Source: an uncultured Clostridia bacterium
GTDB taxonomy: Bacteria; Bacillota; Clostridia; Christensenellales; Borkfalkiaceae
Direction: 5' to 3'
Assembly (NCBI GenBank): GCA_945835865.1
Contig: CAMAJQ010000012.1
Location: 1 to 9,632 of the forward strand
DNA length: 9,632 nucleotides
The translations under genes and the position numbers were made by a program. Numbering within the stretch: position 1 is the stretch's first letter; each line of letters opens with the position of its first letter. Shown piece by piece: positions 7,205 through 9,632 of this stretch. The notes below the pieces were generated by a model that saw only the letters and a list, made by a program, of their open reading frames with translations, made no database searches and was not told the DNA's origin.

Positions 7205-8136
7205 AAAAAACGGAAATCACGACGACGGGAGAGACGATCTCCGTCGCGGAATTTGCAAAGGCTCTGGAACTTGAGATCGTGTACGAGGGCAGAGGTTCGG
7301 TCACCCTCAATTCGATCAGCGTTTCCCGTCCGGGGCTTCAGCTTACGGGCTATTTCAAACATTTCGACCATTCAAGGGTACAGGTCATCGGGAAAGCCGA
7401 ACACGAGTATCTGACGATGTCCCCCCGCGCGGCGGTGATCGCCAACCTGGAAGAACTCTTTTCGCGGGAGATCCCTTGCCTGATCTTTTCCCGCTTGCTG
7501 GAAATCTCGGAGGACGTGTTGAAACTCGCGGAAAAATACCGCTGCCCGATTCTGAGATCGGATAAAATCACGACCGTTCTCGTCAACGAGATCACTCTTT
7601 ATCAAAGCGAACTTCTCGCCCCGACCGAGGTCATGCACGGCGTGCTCGTGGACGTCTTCGGCGTGGGGATCCTGATCGTCGGCAAGTCGGGCGTAGGCAA
7701 GAGCGAAATTGCGCTCGAACTCGTCAACCGCGGACACCGCCTCGTCGCGGACGATTCCGTGGTCATCAAAAACATCAACGATCAGCTCATCGGCAGAGCC
7801 CCCGAACGCATACGTTATTATATGGAGATCAGGGGAATAGGCATCATCAACGTTCAGATGATGTTCGGCCCGGGATCGATCCGTCCCGAAAAGAGCATCG
7901 ATATCGTTGCCGAACTCTCTCCGTGGGAAGAGGGAAAGCATTACGACCGCATCGGGACGGAAGAGGTGTACGAAGAGATCCTCGGGATTCCCAAACTCAA
8001 GGTGACCATTCCCGTTTCTCCGGGCAGAAACATTCCCATCGTCCTCGAAACGGCGGCGAGACAGTTCCGCCTCAAACAGGCGGGGTTTGACGCGTCCAAA
8101 GATCTGATGAACAACGTTTTCGGCATGATGGAATAA
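7201..8136 (+). CDS. hprK: HPr kinase/phosphorylase
   Basis: A bifunctional enzyme that phosphorylates HPr on Ser46 with ATP or pyrophosphate and also removes that phosphate by phosphorolysis, controlling catabolite repression and PTS uptake in low-GC Gram-positives. It has 311 residues, full family length. The N-terminal domain covers about 1-135. In the kinase domain, His146 (MHGVLVDV), the Walker A loop GKSGVGKS (161-168) and Asp184/Asp185 (LVADDSV) match the catalytic residues. EIRGIGIINV (209-218) is the family signature, and PVSPGRNIPI (271-280) carries the loop arginine linked to phosphorylase activity. A strong AAAGGAG site ends 7 bases before the ATG, which overlaps the uvrC stop as ATGA. 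In Bacillus the neighbours are different (lgt); here it is last in the run. ptsH, encoding HPr, is not in the window. Confidence 0.97.
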   Translation: MKKTEITTTGETISVAEFAKALELEIVYEGRGSVTLNSISVSRPGLQLTGYFKHFDHSRVQVIGKAEHEYLTMSPRAAVIANLEELFSREIPCLIFSRLLEISEDVLKLAEKYRCPILRSDKITTVLVNEITLYQSELLAPTEVMHGVLVDVFGVGILIVGKSGVGKSEIALELVNRGHRLVADDSVVIKNINDQLIGRAPERIRYYMEIRGIGIINVQMMFGPGSIRPEKSIDIVAELSPWEEGKHYDRIGTEEVYEEILGIPKLKVTIPVSPGRNIPIVLETAARQFRLKQAGFDASKDLMNNVFGMME

Positions 8137-8176
8137 CTCCGTGCGGGAGTGATCCCTCTCCGGAAGCCGGACGAAT

Positions 8177-8186
8177 GCACGCGTGC
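8177..8186. repeat. 10-bp palindrome upstream of the cvpA-like promoter
   Basis: GCACGCGTGC is a perfect palindrome centred about 28 bases before the -35 element, near -63 from the predicted transcript start, a position where activators can bind. Palindromes of this size are expected by chance several times in a window this long, so function is unproven. Confidence 0.2.
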
Positions 8187-8208
8187 GCATATCGGCATAA
8201 ACGGGACG

Positions 8209-8237
8209 TTGACACGGTCCGGAAAATATGATATAAT
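8209..8237 (+). promoter_or_regulatory. Near-ideal extended -10 sigma-A promoter
   Basis: TTGACA (8209-8214), a 17-base spacer and TATAAT (8232-8237) are all consensus. TG at 8229-8230, one base before the -10, adds an extended -10. Transcription should start near 8244. It separates the CvpA-like gene from the hprK operon and predicts strong unregulated expression unless the leader limits it. Confidence 0.9.
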
Positions 8238-8244
8238 AAAAACG

Positions 8245-8295
8245 TCTTTCTTCCCGGCGTCGTGAAATCCGACGGCGCGGAATTTCGGAGAAAGA
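8245..8295 (+). promoter_or_regulatory. Predicted 5'-leader stem-loop before the CvpA-like gene
   Basis: Positions 8245-8253 (TCTTTCTTC) can pair with 8287-8295 (GGAGAAAGA), nine pairs with one U-G. An inner hairpin pairs 8258-8262 (CGTCG) with 8270-8274 (CGACG). The stem would begin within a base or two of the predicted transcript start and end just before the GAGG ribosome site (8299-8302). There is no T tract, so it is not a terminator. mRNA protection or translation control is possible. Confidence 0.4.
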
Positions 8296-8309
8296 AATGA
8301 GGTTACGGT

Positions 8310-9482
8310 ATGAATTATCTTGAAATCGCTTTGATCGCCGTTACGGCGGTATTTCTGGTCGGCGGGCTTGCGTTCGGTTTTATGCGGGGTTTTTCCCGTT
8401 CCGTTCTGCGCGCCGTCATCGTTGCGGCGGCGATCGTCGCCGCGCTGTGCGTGCGCGAGACGGTTGCGGACACCCTTCTTTCGTACGAGGTGAACGGCGC
8501 GACCGTTCAGGAACATATTCTCTCGTCGATTCCCGAGAATTTTTCGGCTTTTGCGTCCATTCTTCTGCCCGTTGTGCAGATCGTCGTCTCCATCGTCTGT
8601 TTCGTGGGGACGCTCGTCGCCTTGCAGATCGTATCCATGCTCGTATTCGCGCTGTTGAAGATCATCGTGCGCCCCAAACTGTTCGGGCACAGATGGCGTC
8701 TGCTCGGCGCGGTCGTCGGGCTCGTTCAGGGGGCGGCGCTCGCCTTTTTCATCTGCGTGCCCGTCGTCGGGCTCGTGAGCGACGCGGGGGTCCTTGCGGA
8801 GACGGAATATCAGGGAGAAAAAGTTCTCGTTCTTCCGGAATCGTTGGATATCCGGACGTTTGAGGAGTCGGACGTCTATAAGATATACGATATGGTAGGA
8901 GCGGATTTTTACGCCTCCGTTTCGACGGGGAAAGACGGCGAAGGAAAGGTGAGAAGCCTCGGCTCGCAGGTGGAAGGTTTTTCGGCAACGATCCGTCTTG
9001 CCGATTCCGTCACGACGATCGGCAATCTCGATTTCAGCGACGGCAGACTGACTGCCGAACGTGCAGAGACGATCAAGGGTACGCTTTCTGCTTTGAACGA
9101 CCTGAAAGACGAACTTGCGAAAAACGACCCCGACGCGCTGGACGTCGTCGACGAACTCATCGGGGCGACGGCGGAAAGTCTCGGACTTACCGTCGATCTG
9201 AGCGATTTCTCCGTGAAGGACGTCGATTTTGAAAAAGAGGGAGCCTTCCTCGACGACCTCGTAGCGTTCGAAGAAACCGGAACCCTTCCCGACGTTGGGG
9301 AGACGGTCAGAAAACTGTCGGAAAGCACCGTCGTTCTCCCCGTTCTGGAACAGTCGGGTGTCCGTGCGGAATTGACGGAGGCTCAGAAAGCAGACGCCGA
9401 AAAGGCTCTGGAAGGGGTTGAGGATGAAAAACGGGCGGAGATGATCCGCAAGGTCCTCGGCCTTTCTTCCTCGGAAGAATAA
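8310..9482 (+). CDS. CvpA-like membrane protein with long acidic C-terminal region
   Basis: A 390-residue membrane protein. The N-terminal part (about 1-157) resembles the CvpA/colicin V production family: hydrophobic spans at about 5-25, 29-48, 80-120 (long enough for one or two passes) and 132-157, with the typical glycine/arginine stretch GFMRGFSR (23-30) after the first span. CvpA proteins are usually about 160-180 residues, so residues about 160-390 are an addition. That part is soluble, strongly acidic, predicted helical, and ends in SSSEE. I recognise no domain in it. CvpA function is poorly defined, with links to envelope stress, cell envelope and purine-operon context in enterobacteria, and none of those neighbours occur here. 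The start is chosen for its position at the first membrane span and the GAGG site 7 bases upstream. Transcription is from its own strong promoter and ends at the hairpin 17 bases past the stop. The family assignment is by pattern and is moderate. Confidence 0.7.
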   Translation: MNYLEIALIAVTAVFLVGGLAFGFMRGFSRSVLRAVIVAAAIVAALCVRETVADTLLSYEVNGATVQEHILSSIPENFSAFASILLPVVQIVVSIVCFVGTLVALQIVSMLVFALLKIIVRPKLFGHRWRLLGAVVGLVQGAALAFFICVPVVGLVSDAGVLAETEYQGEKVLVLPESLDIRTFEESDVYKIYDMVGADFYASVSTGKDGEGKVRSLGSQVEGFSATIRLADSVTTIGNLDFSDGRLTAERAETIKGTLSALNDLKDELAKNDPDALDVVDELIGATAESLGLTVDLSDFSVKDVDFEKEGAFLDDLVAFEETGTLPDVGETVRKLSESTVVLPVLEQSGVRAELTEAQKADAEKALEGVEDEKRAEMIRKVLGLSSSEE

Positions 9483-9499
9483 CCGATCGGTAAAACAAA

Positions 9500-9546
9500 A
9501 AAACCGCCCCTGAAAAGGAACTTTTGCTCTTTCCGGGGGCGGTTTT
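9500..9546. terminator. Bidirectional intrinsic terminator after the CvpA-like gene
   Basis: AAAACCGCCCC (9500-9510) pairs perfectly with GGGGCGGTTTT (9536-9546), an 11-bp stem. Partial pairing of GAAAAG (9512-9517) with the CTCTTTCC stretch (9527-9534) extends it inward. The plus strand ends in four T. The minus strand would read seven T, a G and four more T, so it looks even stronger for transcripts coming from the right. Confidence 0.88.
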
Positions 9547-9562
9547 ATCGTAAAAGAAAATC

Positions 9563-9577
9563 CCCGGATAGTCCGGG
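9563..9577 (-). terminator. Possible minus-strand terminator hairpin
   Basis: CCCGGA (9563-9568) and TCCGGG (9572-9577) form a 6-bp stem with a 3-base loop. On the minus strand it is followed by GGATTTTCTTTTA, a U-rich stretch, while the plus-strand side is not T-rich. This favours termination of a gene coming from the right edge. Confidence 0.45.
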
Positions 9578-9592
9578 AGTTGAAAAACAGGC

Positions 9593-9631
9593 TTATGCCG
9601 ATGTGGTATCGAAATAAAAACTCCGTTCGCG
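9593..9631 (-). CDS. Possible C-terminal end of a converging gene (partial)
   Basis: On the minus strand one frame enters from the right edge and reads RERSFYFDTTSA before a TAA at 9595-9593. A hairpin with a U-rich tail (9563-9577) follows 15 bases later, and the terminator at 9500-9546 is oriented to stop the same transcript. Only 12 codons are visible, so neither the frame nor the product can be confirmed. Confidence 0.25.
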   Translation of the reverse strand, partial: RERSFYFDTTSA

Positions 9632-9632
9632 T

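Noticed and set aside
8137..8208. A terminator after hprK
   Set aside because: CTCC/GGAG and CCGG pairings exist but are short and none is followed by a T tract. How the operon transcript ends is unclear, and it may run on into the CvpA-like gene.
7372..8690. Minus-strand open frames antisense to hprK and to the start of the CvpA-like gene
   Set aside because: They have histidine/aspartate/arginine-rich compositions typical of reverse reading, and they run across a consensus plus-strand promoter.
1..9632. CRISPR array, mobile element, attachment site, tRNA or rRNA gene
   Set aside because: I saw no spaced direct repeats, transposase or integrase motifs, terminal inverted repeats, or tRNA-like cloverleaf sequences on either strand.

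Overview
The window looks like chromosomal DNA from a moderately GC-rich member of the Firmicutes, probably Clostridia. The evidence is strong AGGAGG-type ribosome binding sites, a HPr kinase/phosphorylase, a Firmicute-style glycerol kinase with an apparent HPr phosphorylation histidine, a MurG of the clostridial type, and A/T-flanked intrinsic terminators. I cannot place it more finely from sequence alone. It is a housekeeping region. I see no insertion sequence, phage gene, CRISPR array, tRNA or rRNA.

Layout. A bidirectional terminator (1-45) closes the left end. murG (124-1200, minus) is transcribed leftward. The 169-bp gap to the right holds back-to-back promoters. Rightward from there runs a compact run of five genes: glpK (glycerol kinase), an alpha/beta hydrolase of the monoacylglycerol lipase/lysophospholipase family, cca (tRNA nucleotidyltransferase with an HD domain), uvrC (excision nuclease subunit) and hprK (HPr kinase/phosphorylase). 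The last four are chained by 4- to 8-base overlaps and the first gap is 66 bp without a terminator, so all five are probably one transcript. A separate, near-perfect sigma-A promoter (8209-8237) then drives a CvpA-like membrane protein (8310-9482) with an unusually long acidic C-terminal part. It ends in a strong bidirectional terminator (9500-9546). A second hairpin and a short open frame at the right edge suggest a converging minus-strand gene that ends just inside the window.

How the genes work together. The hydrolase can be expected to release glycerol or glycerophospho-compounds from lipids, and glycerol kinase converts glycerol to glycerol-3-phosphate. HprK sets the phosphorylation state of HPr, and HPr in Firmicutes phosphorylates and activates glycerol kinase on a histidine that appears conserved here (His230). 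One transcript may therefore carry both a carbon-use enzyme and the regulator of its activator. cca and uvrC are general RNA- and DNA-maintenance genes that appear to be carried along. No undescribed defence or mobile system is evident. The most useful leads are the GlpK-HprK link, the hairpin leader and long tail of the CvpA-like gene, and the extra tail on UvrC.
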